The notes under the pieces are model-generated. The model had not been told where the DNA came from. It did not search any database and saw nothing but the letters and a program-made list of their open reading frames with translations. The translations under genes and the position numbers were made by a program. Below are positions 14,201-28,800 of a stretch of 64,000 nt of DNA, piece by piece; the first letter of the stretch is position 1; each line of letters begins with the position of its first letter. The DNA is from Osmia lignaria lignaria (lineage: Eukaryota > Arthropoda > Insecta > Hymenoptera > Megachilidae). The stretch is from positions 4,859,888 to 4,923,887 of the forward strand of contig NC_135042.1 in the NCBI RefSeq assembly GCF_051020975.1, read 5' to 3'.

Positions 14201-16972
14201 ATCATATCTCTTGTTAATTATTCTTGAAAATTGAAATCTAGTTTCCTTTTTTCAATGAAAGAAAATTAGGAGGGAAGGAAAAGTGGTGAGAAAATGAAGA
14301 GACTAAAAGATTCACGTTCAAACGAGACTTTTCATAATCTGCCGGCTATTATGAGACTATAGATCTGATTTAATGGCTCTAAGCAAGTGGTTTTGTTTAC
14401 GGGGAAACCTGCGAGAATAATCTTCCTGTTTTTCTCCCTTTTTCTCGACGAGGCTACGCTTCAGCGGAGCCGGTCGCGTGGCCTAAGAAACTAAGAATAT
14501 TATCTGCCCGCTTGTCTTTTTAACGCGGAGACCTTTAATGTGATTACGATAGACCGATGGGATCGACGAGTCCATTGAGTGCACATGAAAGAGCGATTTT
14601 TTTTTAGACTCAACGGATTTAGATATCGATACTTTCATTTTCACTTTCATTTTAACCGAAGAATTACAGAAGACTCTTTGCCATGGATATGATTTTTTCA
14701 AAAATATAATATAATACGAGACAACGTTGCAATAGGAGAGAACCGAGGAAAACGCCACGGAACCACCCCCGTAACGTTAACCACCGAAATTACCATCGAT
14801 TCCACGCGTGCAATGAACCAACCCACCCCTAGCCGGTGACCGCGGATCCGCGCGAAACTCTGGAAGCGATGCCACGCAACCGTTCGTGAAATCGACTTTT
14901 CCGTTCGATAGGATAATGTCGCGTATCCTCGCGATAAGTGCGATCCGGCTTATCGACTGGCGTTCGAAGAGGGTAACAACCGACAAGGACGTATCGTGTC
15001 GTTATTATGACGTCATACTGTCAGACGACCCTACACAGAAGGGGTGATTAGGCAGGGGGCTGTTGTGGCGAGCGAAGAACACGACACAAAGAGGGGTGGG
15101 CAGAGGTGGATGGTAGACAGAGAATGCACGGTGTACAGTAGCCATGACACCGGCTGGGAGGTATGCTTCGAAGATGAGGGGGTGCCAGCCAAACCCACCC
15201 TCAACCGGCCCTCTCTTTCCGCCCCTGAGCCAAGGGTATTTTTCCATAATCAATAACATGCCTCTATTCTCGTCACACCGAGCGAGCCGGTTCTACCCTC
15301 ACCACTAACCCTCTCTCTCTCTCACCCTCTCACCCTCTCGACATCGCCAACCTGTCCAGGTGACAGTGGCGCTCAATATACTCCTTCTCCTCCAATCTTT
15401 ATTTTGTTACGAAATCAAATGATACTTAATAGGACGCTTTTCAATGATAATTTTTTTAATTCAAATATTTAATTAACATTTGTACGTATTGTTTTGTAAT
15501 TTTTGTTATTCATAATTTCAAATATCTAATAGGAATATTTCAAATTAGAAAAGTCAAAGAATTCCTGATAATGAGTGCCATGGTAGATATACTCCCATTT
15601 GAAATAATTAATAAATTATTTTTACATAATGGAAGTACAGATACAATTACTGACACAATTAATTGATTTCCAATAAAGTCTGTCGATGATTAAAAGAAAT
15701 GTTGGTTGTCTAAATAATTCGAACGAACGTTGGAACGATCCCGAGTCCGCTTGGTAACAAGTTTTTGCAAAGGGACAGCACGAAAACACACGTGCACGAT
15801 TATCGATCGCGGCGCGGAACGCTGGTTGCACGCTTTGAGAACCGTCGGCGAAAGCGGCGGTTTAAGGGTGGCACGAGTGGCGGGTGAAAGAGTTCATTAA
15901 AACCAGCACCGTGTGCACCCCCGCTTGGTCCCCGACCCCACCGAATCGACGGTGCCACCCCTTTTTTTCCTTCCTCTTATGGGGCAGAAAAAAATGGGGG
16001 TGAACGTCGTGCAAAAAATAGCCGAAACATTCGACGCCTGGCGACGATCGAAATTCGCGTTTCCAACTTACGCGCAACTTCGTTTTCCAAATTTTGGAAT
16101 AATTGCAAAAATTCATATCAATATACAGGCTGATCGATAACGTTTCCTTCACTGACCCTTCAGATATTTATGAATACGCAAACTTAAAGAAAACTTGAAA
16201 AATAAAAAAAGGGTTTGAAAAATCCTTATAATTATTCCTTTTTTTTTTTGTTTTCGTAAAGTTTCTTTATAACTTGTTTCGCTTCTCTTGGAACAGGAAT
16301 AAACGGAATCGCGCGTGTTCAATGGACGTGCGATCTTGATACACTACTTTCTCTTTTTTTTTTTTTTCTCCGCTTTTCTTTCATTCTCATGATTAATCAA
16401 GCTGTTTTATCAAGATGATAATAAACAGTGTGACGAGGCCCTGTTGCGTGTTCGCCGCGTTATACTATTTATCGTAAAGATAGGAAAGCAAGGTTCAGGG
16501 CAAGAAGGGGTGGGTCGGGTGACCGTAGATAACGATAATGTTCCTCAGGATTGTGGTAATTAATCCTGATTTTATTCGAGCTGACTCAAAACTCACCGTA
16601 CTTGGACACGAGACCGACCGTTAAAAAGATGACTAACTAACTTTTTTTTTCAACCCTGTTACCGTCAAGCGTAACCATCATTTCCGGTTCTCTCATTTTT
16701 TTCCTTCTCATTTTCTGTCGCGTCGAGAAGCGTGGAATATCATAAAAGACGTAACGCGTTACGTAGCCGGGGATTATTAATTTCCTGGGGACCGAGATTT
16801 CTTCTTCCTCGTATTTTTTCATTACAGGCTCGAGGAAACTTGGTTAATTTTGAACAACGGGACACCGTGATGCTTAAACTTTGTATTCCAGCAACATTTT
16901 TAACGATTTAAATGAAATACCTTTATAATAAATTTCTACGATGGATTTTATATCATTTCAACCCTCAGATCC

Positions 16973-17136
16973 TTAACCCCTTCTTCTATAATTTCTTCGA
17001 TAATTTCGTCAATCAGAGTTAATTATTCATAGCTCGAATTTTAAAACAAATAAAGTAATTTCACGATCCTGAAAATTTAATCATACCAAAGGTACCATAC
17101 GAGTGTGACTCGATATTACAGGACCAAAGGGGTTAA
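16973..17136. mobile_element. piggyBac-type MITE (non-autonomous), 164 bp
   Basis: The element is bounded by TTAA at 16973-16976 and TTAA at 17133-17136, the target duplication expected of piggyBac. Just inside, the ends read CCCCTT on the left and, on the opposite strand, CCCCTTTGG on the right, an imperfect terminal inverted repeat. Near the right end is CGAGTGTGACTCG, a short subterminal palindrome. There is no transposase. The left terminal repeat decays quickly, so the element is old. Confidence 0.6.
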
Positions 17137-18066
17137 ACTCCTACCACCCTTTTAATTAAATATTACAAAATTACGCTTTAAATAATATCCGTTTCCAATA
17201 TTCCGTTACGTAACGCATAAAAGGAACCACTGATATCCTGACCACCGTCCAGCACCCAAAAAAACCACCCCTATTCTCCAAGATCGTACAGAAGCCCGTG
17301 GTTCCTTTTAATTCCCGAAGCAGCCGGTGCTTCCAGAACCTGCGATCCTATCATGACGAGGCGTGACGTCAGACACGACGAAGAAGAGAGAAACGAGCAA
17401 CCAGGTGAACCTTCTGATCGAACAAGGGACAACCCGTACGAGAAGGCAGGCCGACGAAGAAGACGCGAGACGAAACGAGCCGACCATTACCGCTAGTTAT
17501 GGCAACTCCGTGACCGGTCAATAGTTGTTCGCTCACCTGGCTCGCAACTACCACACGTTCGCCTGCATTTCGCTGCATCCCTCGCCGTACATATATTGTC
17601 CCGTATCTCGTTGGTCGACGTAGAAACACGGGCGGTGAGCATCGTGGTCAATTGTTTCCCGCTCGCGGGCATGATTTACCGACGACGGGCACGGGTATAA
17701 ATGCACGAGTGTTGACAAATAGTATTTCCACCCCCGTCTCGCTCCCTTCGGTTTGCCCGTGTGCCACGTTGTTTAAATATAACGAAACGGAGGCGAGCTT
17801 TCGAGGAGGCAACGGGAAGGATAAAACGCGGCCAGGCTTTCAACGTGTCTCGAATTTCAATTCGCGCCTGATACCCGAGGCACGGGGTTTTTCACTGATC
17901 TGCAAGATAAACGACAGCTTTCGGCTGCACCGGGTATGCATATTCGGATTATCGATGTTTAGAATTCGGTAGTAGTATTCGGGATTGTTGGATATTTATT
18001 CGAACACCAGAAGCGTTAAGTATTTTATCTCAGAGAAGCACAGTTTGGGATTTTCAAGCTTAAGTA

Positions 18067-18082
18067 ACGTGCGTCGCCGACT
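18067..18082 (-). repeat. Dispersed GC-rich motif, weak partial copy
   Basis: The minus strand carries GTCGGCGACGCACG, 14 bases identical to the core of the motif at 36480, 55631 and 57003, in the same orientation relative to the Mxd-like gene as the 36480 copy. The bases beside it (CTTCCGTAGA) resemble the rest of the motif but differ. It may be a diverged copy or chance. Confidence 0.35.
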
Positions 18083-19524
18083 CTACGGAAGAATATTTCC
18101 GTCGAAGTTGTAGACTTGGAAATTCGCCCATCCGTCGAATAATAAAGACGGTAAGTATACAGAAGTAGAGGATACTGAGAGAATTAACGACGTCTGAAAA
18201 ATCTGAAACTATCCCCGGAGAATACACGACGGTACTGGTAACATAATTTCCTCGGTGCACACGGTTATTGAGGGACTCGTTACTCTCGAAGGAAATTCGT
18301 TGCTCGTTTTTCGCGTGTCGTCCGTCCCGGGAGCAATATCCTCTCCGAATAGAAAAGGTTCGAGTTTGGTCGGGTGCAATTTATGGATCGTGGAAACGAG
18401 GCGAGGAAAATTGAAAAATTCTCCTGCTTCTAGGTACTCGCCGTCTTTTTCGTAATTACTCCCTTGCGATTAATATTGTACGGAGTTTTCCGATCGATCT
18501 TCGATTCCGAAGCTGTTCTACTATATCTTTATATCCCCGGGTAGAAACAACTGATGCAACATAAGTCGAGTTAATGTTCGGTTAGCCGATCCATCCTGTT
18601 TTAACATTGTGGCAACGGTACACGCCTAACAATTGACCGGTTTCCGGCAGCTCTTCAGAGTAAATGGTACGTCCGGCCAGAGGCGAACGGCTCAATTTTT
18701 GCTACATGTGATGCGAAACGAAAATTGCAGGTTTCTACTCGTCGAAGATAGACGGCGATCTTTCATTTTTGCATTTGATACGCTTGTTTCTCGATTATGC
18801 ATCGGATAAAAGGTGTTATTCATCGAACAACCCATCGACCAAGAAAAATCACGAATGTCTGGTCATCAAAAAATTATTAACCTGCGAATCAAAATTCACC
18901 CTCCATTGTTTCGTCAAAAACTTCAACACCCCCAACTTGAAAATACCTCATCAAATATTATACCCGTACCAATCGCCAGAACAATTGAAACGAAAAGAGA
19001 TGAAGCACGTTGAACAAAAAAAAAAAGAGAATCACTCTCGTTCGTTCCATGTTCCAAGCTTCAAGCCTGTTGGTAATCCGGCTTAAAGCTCGAGTTAACG
19101 TGCAGTCCTGTCGCTAAAACCACGAGGACCCGTGCTTAAAGAGATTTCCCGTCGTTAGCTGAGTTACGAAAGGGGTACACACCGGAGTCGGAGAAAGCGA
19201 AGGAACAGCCGTGAAAAAGGAAGGCAGGATACCGTTGGGGGCTGTTCCAGAGGGTTGAGAAACACACCGAGCCCGACAAGGAACACCCTATACCAGCGGG
19301 TTGGTCTGCTTGATGGAAAAAGGAAGGGGTAAGAGTAGGAAGAAGAATATCGACCTCAAGCTACCGTCCACCTCGAAGAGAACTCCTGTAATTAACGAAC
19401 TTTTCGCCGGTTTTCCACTTGGCGTCTTGCAGCCACCCCCTCGAAAGGCCGGTTTTGTTTGGCAAACTGCAATTTTTCTAAACGATCAAAGTGCTCTGCT
19501 CCTCTCAGACTCGCATCCATAGTG

Positions 19525-19781
19525 TACCGACTGTTTCATAATATATAGAATTTAAAAAATTAATTTAAAAAATGAAATAAGAGGATGAGCGAGCTCGAAA
19601 ATATTCCTACCCCATCAAATATTGACTTTTCAAACTCTTTCATTTTCCACACGAATAAAATGAATATTATTAAAATGGACTCCATTAAATGTAACTATCC
19701 TTTCTTTTCATAATCCTTTCTATAATCTTCTCCCTAAATCCATTACTGAGATTATAGTCACGTATTATGATACACCCTGTA
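19525..19781. mobile_element. MITE-like element with TA-flanked CAGGGTGTATCATAATA ends, 257 bp
   Basis: The left end reads TACCGACTGTTTCATAATA and the right end, on the opposite strand, reads TACAGGGTGTATCATAATA, so 14 of 19 bases match. Both ends start at TA, as expected for Tc1/mariner-like insertions. The interior is AT-rich with no coding potential. The right end has the same CAGGGTG terminus as elements at 22576 and 35324. Superfamily assignment rests only on the TA and terminal repeat. Confidence 0.55.
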
Positions 19782-22575
19782 CAATCAGACGATATCACCG
19801 TCTCGTTTCAACCGACGGAAGTCTCTCGTAAAAATTGCATCGGCCATTGTTTGGAGAGGTCGAGAGGAGGGTAAAAGAAACGAATGAAAGAAAGGTAAAA
19901 GATCGTCTCTCCTTGGGGTGCCGTGGGTTGATGCTCGTCTCTCTGCTTCACAGTCCGCTTCGCTTACAGGAGGAACGTCATTAGCGGTGGTGCAGCGTTT
20001 CGCGGCGAAACTTCGAAGCAATGAACCGCCACCGGCTTAATGAATCGAGCGTAATTGCTCCGAGAGAGAGCTTGACATTTCGTCGCGAGCAACCGAGACC
20101 TCTTTCCGTTCCGCCTAATAACTCTCCCACCCTCGGTTCCATCCAACTTCCGGCGGACGGTCCCGCGTACCGATTGCTTACCCGCAAATTGGACTTTCTT
20201 GGCGTCGACAGGATCGATCGGTGGACGATGATCGGCTAACGATACGACGAGAAATAACCCGGGGGATGGATTTACTTTCGACGAAATTGCCGGTAGACAC
20301 GGTGATACGTTTAGGTGAACGTTAATAGTTTCTTAGGATTCGATTAAAATGAAATTTAGAATATTTAGAATTGAAATTTTAGTATTTTTCTTTCGATTTC
20401 AATCACTTCTGTTCCTACGTCGCTGCGTTTGTTATAAAACACACTTTTCATCGCGGATAGCGGTGCAACAGCGACAAGTCAACAACAGACCGTCTACGAA
20501 GGATAAGCCGTTTAATAATCCTTTGCAAATCCAATTAAAACGACGCCACGCGTCGTCGGCTCGCAATGGAGGACAGCTACGGACCCTATTACCCGCTGGC
20601 TTACGTCACAAAGAACGATTACGCGTTTAAAACGTGCTGGAGGTTGCGTTTCAACCGCCTCGAAAAATCCCGATCCTTCGTGAAATCGAAGAAGGAATTT
20701 CTGTGAAGTACGCCGCTATCGACGCGTACGAGGGTGAGGGTTTCGACCAGCGGTGTACCGACCGCGACAAAACGGCTCGAAAGGAAGCCAATTAAACGAA
20801 AATCGAGCGGCTCGTTCCGAAAAGGAGCGATGAAAAAGAGGAGAGAGAAAAAAAAGAAGAGAGGAATCAAATATTTCGTTTGCCTCGACGACCATCCCCC
20901 CCGAGGCTGTTCTCGTTTGCCGAGGGTCAGAAAGGGTCTGATGCTCGTCGGCCATGTTGAAAGTGACTATCTTACGAGGGCGTTAGCGCATGTTTGACTT
21001 GTCAAAGAGCTTTTCCCACCCTCTAGCCCCGCGTGTCGCCCTCTTCTGCCTGCCTTTGCGTCTCTTTAGGGGTTCTTCTTCCCGCCTCTGTCTCGTACTG
21101 TCCGACATCGACCATAGTAATACCTCGTCTCTCATCCCCCTCGGCACACCCTCCGCGTTCACCCTATGCCCCGTTGTTCTCTCTTTGCCTCGCGACAATC
21201 CGCGTCAGTCGTGGCAACACGAAGCGCCGAAACGTCGATTCCTCCTCGTTTCGTTCTTCCCTCTATCCACCCTTCGTCCCGGCCTGGATGTTCGTCAAGA
21301 CACGCGAACACTTCGAGCCGTCGTGTAACACGAACGGAATGCATTGTCCACGTTCCACCGGAGAAGTCGATTCCTTATCGAGAAAGGGACGCGATAATAT
21401 CGGCACCGAGTTAGAGCGATTGGACCACCCTGTTGCTTCCACCGGCGGAACCTCTCGCTCGCGCCACGGATCTAACTTTCTTTCTTTCGGATCCCTTTGA
21501 CAGGGTACCTTTTGCTTTTGAAGTATAACAGAGGGATGTTTGCTGTTTATTTAAAACCGGTCGGCGAGTTGATTCGACGATTTTTGACGGAGATTTTAAG
21601 AAAAGAAGTATGGTATCTTTGAATGATATTTTTAATAGATGATCTCTTATGTTGTATTTCTTGCAGGGATATCTACATTGGCAGAAATACCCTCTTTCTA
21701 GAGGGGTGGAATTGAGTAAATTTCATATAACGAGCCTCGACACGTGTATCGAAGATTAAAGGGTGTGGTTGATCGCGGTCGGTCGTCGCCGACGGAAAAT
21801 AAAAACGCCGCCTCGACGAGGCCATGTATCACCTTTTATTAAACGATAAATCGAGGCTACGAAATCGCCCTCCTGTTGCCCCTTTCCGATATCGAGGTCT
21901 CGATGGTCGTGAAGAGAAACGGAGACAACCGAACGTTTTCCACCGTCTAGAGATATATATATATATCGTTCCGTACTCTCGTTAGACGCCGCTCTCGTCC
22001 GGCAAAAGAAGAAACGTTCCGCTTCTCTCGGACGCGGTGAACAGCGAAGAAGGGTGAGCACATCGGAAATCAGAAGCTGCACGACCGGTCGAATATAAAT
22101 GGGAAACGGAAGAACGTCGTTATCGTGGTAATTTGTCGATCGCGTTTGGCACTCGACATCGTGCAATCGCGATTGCTCATATTTCTCCGTGGCCAACCAA
22201 CTGAAATTCCTTCCAACGTATGTTCATATTTCAAAAACTAATAGCTTCTTCGATTTTTTCAAGAACTTCTCGATTCGCGATTAACGAAGAAATTTATATT
22301 TTTAATATTCAAATCACTGTTGCCATCAAACATCAAATATTTATGATAGATTTACCACCCCATAACCACGAAGCATAACCATCCTCTAAACCGCGATTCG
22401 CATCAACAACCACCCCTTTTGTCAAGCGAAATTAGGCCTGTCGAACATCGGCCCAATTATTCAGCGTGTATCGACAACCCTCGTCAAGTCGCCCGGTCTC
22501 GGGAAATGCGCGGCTAATCGCGTGAGGGTTCGCGCTGTCCGCGAGCACGTTCACCCTCTTCATCCCCCTCGTCTC

Positions 22576-22772
22576 TATAGGGTGTTTCGCGGTGAAGTGA
22601 TACTTTGACAACCATTATCAAATGCTCGTGATTTCAATCTTTAAGATATTATACAGTATCTACTTTTTATTTTTATCAACTCAATCGGGCGCTAATTAGA
22701 AATTGAAAATTATTCATTTTCCTAGAATTCCTTTTTGACAATTCGTTTGGTGGAAAAGGAACACCCTGTATA
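22576..22772. mobile_element. MITE-like element with TA-flanked AGGGTGTT ends, 197 bp
   Basis: The left end reads TATAGGGTGTTTC and the right end, on the opposite strand, TATACAGGGTGTTCC. The terminal inverted repeat is about 12 bp with one gap, and TA dinucleotides flank it. The interior has no open frame of note. This end is shared with the elements at 19525 and 35324, which suggests a family of small mariner-like MITEs. Confidence 0.6.
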
Positions 22773-22800
22773 TTGCATTTTCGATTAATATCCGACGCGC

Positions 22801-25800
22801 AACGTTCGTTCGTAATTACGAAAATGGTGGTGTGTCCTCGGCGCCGTCTTTTCCCAATCCTCGCCCCCTCGACTGCCACCCCCTTCATCCCTCGCCAACC
22901 TCGTTCTCGGTGATTAAAAGCTTCGACACGCGGGATCACGCAGCCAGGTGCGTGCACGGGAATACACGACAATATTCCCTCTCGACTGTGCCTTGCTTTA
23001 TCGTTAATTACCCTGGATTAATTACATCGATCAGCCGGCAGTTACGAACGGAACTGGAATCGCATGCTGATTAATTTTGCCGGCTCTTTAATTCTTTAAC
23101 TCGAAGGGTGAAAAATATGTACTGCGGAGGGATGGTTTTTGTTCGTGCGACGAACGTGTCGAGTGTAAGGGTAGTTGTGATGCTTATAGAAACAGAGGGA
23201 CGACGAGTGTTATCGAGTAGAATGATAAGATTTTTATGGATATTTGTAAAATAAATAAAGGTTATTACTGGGTCGAATAATAATAGCCATTATTAAAAGA
23301 ACATTTCCTGGAAAATTACACGGCCTTGTAATTAAATTACAACGATCTTACAACAAAGGGGAAGTTTCGATGAAAAGAAAATTTTCCTTTTATAGATTCG
23401 AGTTAATATAACGTATTGTATGCAAATTATGTTTTATCTTTTCCTGCATCTAAACACGCGTAATAAAAGTATATAAACTTCAGATACCCCAGTTCGATAG
23501 ACTCCATGAGAACCTAATGAATTTGTATGAAAATTATAGCTGTGGGTAATTTTCTATTAAGAAATACGTAGGTAATTATAGAGATCGATTGTAAACATCG
23601 GAAAATATTAAAATAACGAAGAAATTCTGCAAAGTGCAGAAGGATTGAAAGAGAAAAAAACTCCCGACTACCCTGCGAGTATCCAAGGTTCATCTTGCCG
23701 AAACTACGTCACACGTTTCATTAATTACTCTGCAGGCACGGGGAGAACAACGAGCCCGTGTCTTCGTACGAATAATGGGCAGGAGGTTCAAAGGTTTCCC
23801 GACGCGACGGCGTTTTCAGAAATCCGCTTCAGCCGGTCGCGTGAAGATTTCAAGAAGAATTGAAGACGCGTGCGAGAACGTAGGGCAGACTCTTGAAAAC
23901 CGCAGGATGCTCCGGCGAACCTTTGTGAAAAGAAGGGCAAAGAGCGGAGTTTCTCGTCTTCTATCAACCCCCTTCGCTTGCAACACACCCTTCGCCTTGT
24001 TTTTTAACCTTTTCATCTGCTTCCAGCAGAGTGCATATCACAGCCGGTGAAAGAGAGAGTGCTACGTTTCAATCAGAATAAACGACTGTCAGTAGAGCTG
24101 GTTGCTCGAGGGGAAAGTTCACCGCAAAGGTTACGCGATTTTCTTCCTCGATACCTATATTTTCGAGTCGAATCGGCGAGATTTTTAATTTGAAAATTCT
24201 AGACAACAAGTAGAGTTTGCAAAGTAAGTCGAATCGGCTTCGATCGATCCCGGGAAACTCGCCTGCTATTCGATGAAGAAAACCTAATGGATCGGTTGTT
24301 GACGCAGGTAACGACGTTTAATGGATCGAGTCGAGCTTTGCAATGAAAACAACCGTTCGATGAAAGGGACGAAGAAAACGAGAACGAGGAAGAAAAGCGA
24401 GGCTGCGAAGCATTCATGGTTAAATAGAATTGCTATTATGATCTAACTTATTTCTACGTTCGTTCAAAATTCTTTTGACCTTCTCATTCTCAGGATATCT
24501 CATGCCAGGAAGAATATTTCCAGAGGTAAATGTTCGGGGGTTCTGGCCTCTCACCTGGCGAAGCGAGCTTGCGATAGGGTTATCTTTCGCGCGTGCTTAA
24601 AATACTCGATGTAACGCGATGCATTCGACTTTCTGTCGCAACGGAAGCAGGCGGTGCTTTCACGGAATTCTTACTATCCGACGGAAGGAACATTTTCCCG
24701 ATGGTTAACGCAGAGTTTTCCCGGAAACGGAACGACGCGATACGATAATTCTGAAAGGCATTTCGCTGATGGACATTACGCGGCTCGTCCCTTAAGGTGA
24801 CTTCTCATCCGGAGCGACGTACCGCGTCTGGGTGATCATTAAACGGCATAATGCGACGGTGACATCTGTCGCGATGTAAAACGAGCAGGCGCACCGTGAC
24901 GGAAACTCGGGGAAAGCGTGTCGTTACGACGCGACGCGTCCCGACGCACTATTCCATGCCTTCGAGGTAAACCGACGATGCACTTTCACGTCGATTCGGA
25001 AAATACTCCGTGGCTTTCTCTAACTTCGCGACGTTAAAAATCCTTATCCCCTCGGAGTTAAACGAAAACGTTCGTATGCGTAGAATTCGTTCTCGCGATC
25101 ATCGTATCGTGAAACAAAGCACGTTGCCGAAGAGGTCGGAGTTTGTCGCTGAAAAGCAACGTGGATGATACACAGGTGGATAGAACGACGCGTTTCTGCT
25201 CGGAGAAGAGGAGGGCAGAAGTTGGGTAACTGGTAAGGAGAAACTATTTCAGCATTTTAAAATCCCACGAGGGCCTCATCCCTTCCTGTCTTCTCTTTTT
25301 CACCAGGCTTGTGTAAGGCGATACTAGGAAAGACGGACAACGCCGGTTTCGAGGGATCCACCTCAAATATTGCACGGGAAAACCTGACACCTGAGATGCT
25401 AAATTCTGATATTCTTTTGTTCTTCAAATTGAATGAACGTACAGACAAATTCGAAGGAATTAACGACTGTAAATCGTTAAGTAAATTAAATGAGAAAAAA
25501 TTACGAATCTAAAAATAAATATTAAGAATATCAAAAATTGGTTCGAATAAATGTTATCCAAATTGATAAAAGGTTATAAAATAATTAAAAAATTAGTATA
25601 GCAGCCCATTTAGAAAAAATAAATTAGCTATTCTTTGCAACTTTTTATATTAAAAATAAAAAAATGGAAAGAAATTAAGAAATCTACCTAAATGAATCAG
25701 ATAGAATATAAACGTTCGCAATGAACGAGTTTATCGATGTAACCACCCCCATAGGGAAGATGATCGCGTTACAAACGTCGATGAGGCTGGGAAACGTGAC

Positions 25801-28800
25801 GAGGTAAAAGGCTCGCTTAAACAGACAGATTATATATCATTCAAGCCACGTTACACGATACTCGGAGTCGCGAGAGGAGAAACTTTTCCAAGCATTATTC
25901 TCATCCGTGGAATTGCGACGGGATTCCCATGGGCAATCAGTGGCACGGTTCACCACGCAAACCGACAGACGGGATGGAGGCCAGCTGGATGTTGAGGGAA
26001 GCAACGTTACAATCTTCCACCTAGACGAACCATTCTCTGTTCGTCTGTCACCGCGAAGAACAAGTAATACCGGGATATCCGGGGGTGAAAAAGATGCTAC
26101 AAGACAGAGTCGAAGTCGATGAAACTTTCGTTACACGTGGAACGAGGGGGTGGTTTCAGAATCTATAGTCATTCGATGATTATTCGAGAGGAAATTGTTG
26201 CAAGATCGCTAAAAACTTGTATTCTTTTCCGCTTAGAACAATGAAATCTAGCTAAATTGAACGGCGAAAGGAGAAATGATTTTCCGAAATTTTCGGTGGA
26301 GGAAGAAGAGAAAAATCCTTCGGTCACGGGATGGAAAACTCAAATATCCAAGCTTCGGGTCTATCTATCTATCTGTTCGCCTCTCTTCGCCGCACCGTTT
26401 CTGTCTCCGAAGGGATAAAATACTCGGAGAGCAGCAAATCCCTCGGGCATTTGCGGTGGCCATCCCGGTTGGACCGAAAACAGGGGTTGGAGCAGAGGAA
26501 GGCCGATAGAGCAGCAGACCTATGGAAGAGGAAAGCCCGAGCGATGGTGGTATGGGTGCGAGTTGCCCGTTCCCATGTTTTTAATCACTTTGCACGCAGC
26601 CAATGGCATGGAATGGGGTGAGCTAGAGAGTTTGGAGGGGTGTGTTGGATAACGTCGGCAGGGAGGATGGTTTCGCGAAATGTTTCCTGCTGTTTTCGAC
26701 CCCCCCGTCTGTCTTCTTCTCTCTCGCTACTGAAACTATGTCTATTCGCTGGCTAGCACATTTGTTTTCCTTTTTTTTTCTTTTTAGACTTTTTAATAAA
26801 ACCGTTTCGTTCTTTCTGTTCCACCTAGCCGTACGCGAACAGGTTTAATAGTGGTTTCGTGAAACGTTCCATACAATGTTTTCGACCCTCATTCTTTTCT
26901 CTGAACTGTTCCTAGTCACTCTCAGACATTTTTTAAGCGTTTTTATGGGGTCCGTTTTATTCTAAATTGCGATCAACTTTTATGTCATCGATTAATAAAT
27001 TAATTTACTTGAAACCGATATAAGAATATTTTTCACACCCTCTGTATTTCCATCACGGCTTACCGCTTCTTACTTTTCAATTTTCCCTCCGCCTGCTCCC
27101 CTTTCACCCCATTCACCACTCGCATCCCCAATAAAGCCGTCTCTTCGGGCTGTTCTGTAACGTTCGCGCTGAAATCCGCCTCGCTGAGTGCCGGTGACAC
27201 GCGAGAGGAACGACGACGATGCGGCATCGTTTCACCGTGAAAACGACGCCTCGTGACCATTACGGCATGTCGTCGACACCGACGAAAACTACCACGGCAT
27301 TTTCATCCCTCTCGTTGTTGCGGTACTCGTTGTTGCTGTTATTATTGTCGTTGAAATATCGCGGTGTACGTTTTACAGCCTCGTGAAACGTGTCCGCATT
27401 CAACTTCGATACCGAGTACATCGACGTCCGCGAAACTTGTTCCGATTGGAGAAAGAATAATTTTCGAAAGTTTTGAATATTAATAAATTTCAATCGAACA
27501 TCCTGAAACGCGATACTCGCGACGAAACGAATCGGTAGAAAGAAATTCGAAATCCCGGATCCTGCTGACAGCCTCGAGGACGATGTTCGCCGGCGCAAGG
27601 AGGTACCATCATCGATTTCCTCGAAGCCAGCGGGTTAATTCATCCCCGTCGACTCTTCTTGCGGCTACGTATACATCAAGCATTCGTTCCGTGGCACCCC
27701 TTGTGTATCGATTACGGCATATCCGATTCCCTTCGTTCTTTTTTGCTTATACACTCTTCCTCTTCGTCGTCGTCGTCGTCCGCGAAAGGCTTTTGTTCCA
27801 CGGGTAAAACACTAACGTCGACGTAAATGCACGACGAGGTTGAGTTTCATCGTATCAGAGAGGCAGGCAGACATGTCGTCGTTACGCGGCTGGGCCTGCT
27901 TTCACCATCTCTCGATGCTATTGTCATAGTTTCGGAGAAGAAAGGATCCGTTGGTGGCGCAGGATAATTAGCTCGGGTATAAATGTCACCAAGCTCGCTC
28001 CGGATGATCTTTCGGCTTTGTTGTCGCACTCCACGCCGGAACGAACTCTCTCTACCCCACCCCTCGGCCCTTCTTTTTATTTTCCCGATGCTCGTGTGTC
28101 ACTTCCTCCCGATTCGCCACTTTTTTTCTTTTTTTTTTTTTTTTTTTTCTATTCTCTCCCTTTTGTTCGACGGTGTATCGGTTATCCGTCGGTTCGAGGT
28201 GATAGAAGATAGGAATGATTGATTCGGGATATTCACTTTCGATTGACGAATAAACAAATTTGTTGTAATTCCAATTTCTAATAATTTGAAATAATCGATA
28301 TCTGATTTATGGAAGTTCAACTCGGCTATGAAATTTGTATCGAAATCGGAATTTCTGCGATCCTGTCGACGCGTTGAAAGATCCACGTTGCGGCTTCAGT
28401 TTCCCTCCTCGCGACACACTATCCACGAGAAGAGAGGTAAATGCGACAGAGAGAATTAATTCCAGCCTACAGACGTCTCTCGGTGTACCGCAGACGTTCT
28501 ACCGGAAACCCGTGGCCCGTGAATTTTTCATGCGTCCTTTCGCAGTCACGTAATGAAGGATAAAAGTTGCAGCGTTGGCCAAGTATACCGTGAGATAAGG
28601 GAATGTAATTTTAAAAGCAACGTCGACCGAATCGCGAAATTTAATGGACGTCCCCGGCGAGCCCCTTGCCCGCGTTCCGCTATTAAACGTGAAAATTGAA
28701 ACTATTCGATCTTCCTTAAATTTCATTTCCAAAAATAACGAGAATTTCATCTCTGAATACGAACGTTGGTTTATAAAAGAAAATCAATTTACATGGCGAG

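Larger units (their letters stand above)
11001..22800 (-). other. Intron (last intron, middle third)
   Basis: This is a continuation of the long last intron. It holds a roughly 200-bp pyrimidine-rich tract ending in a strong plus-strand acceptor-like sequence (about 11040-11240), a piggyBac-type MITE (16973-17136), a weak copy of the dispersed GC-rich motif (18067-18082) and two TA-CAGGGTG-ended MITE-like elements (19525-19781 and 22576-22772). A seven-unit AT run lies near 21954-21966. No supported gene was seen on either strand. Confidence 0.7.
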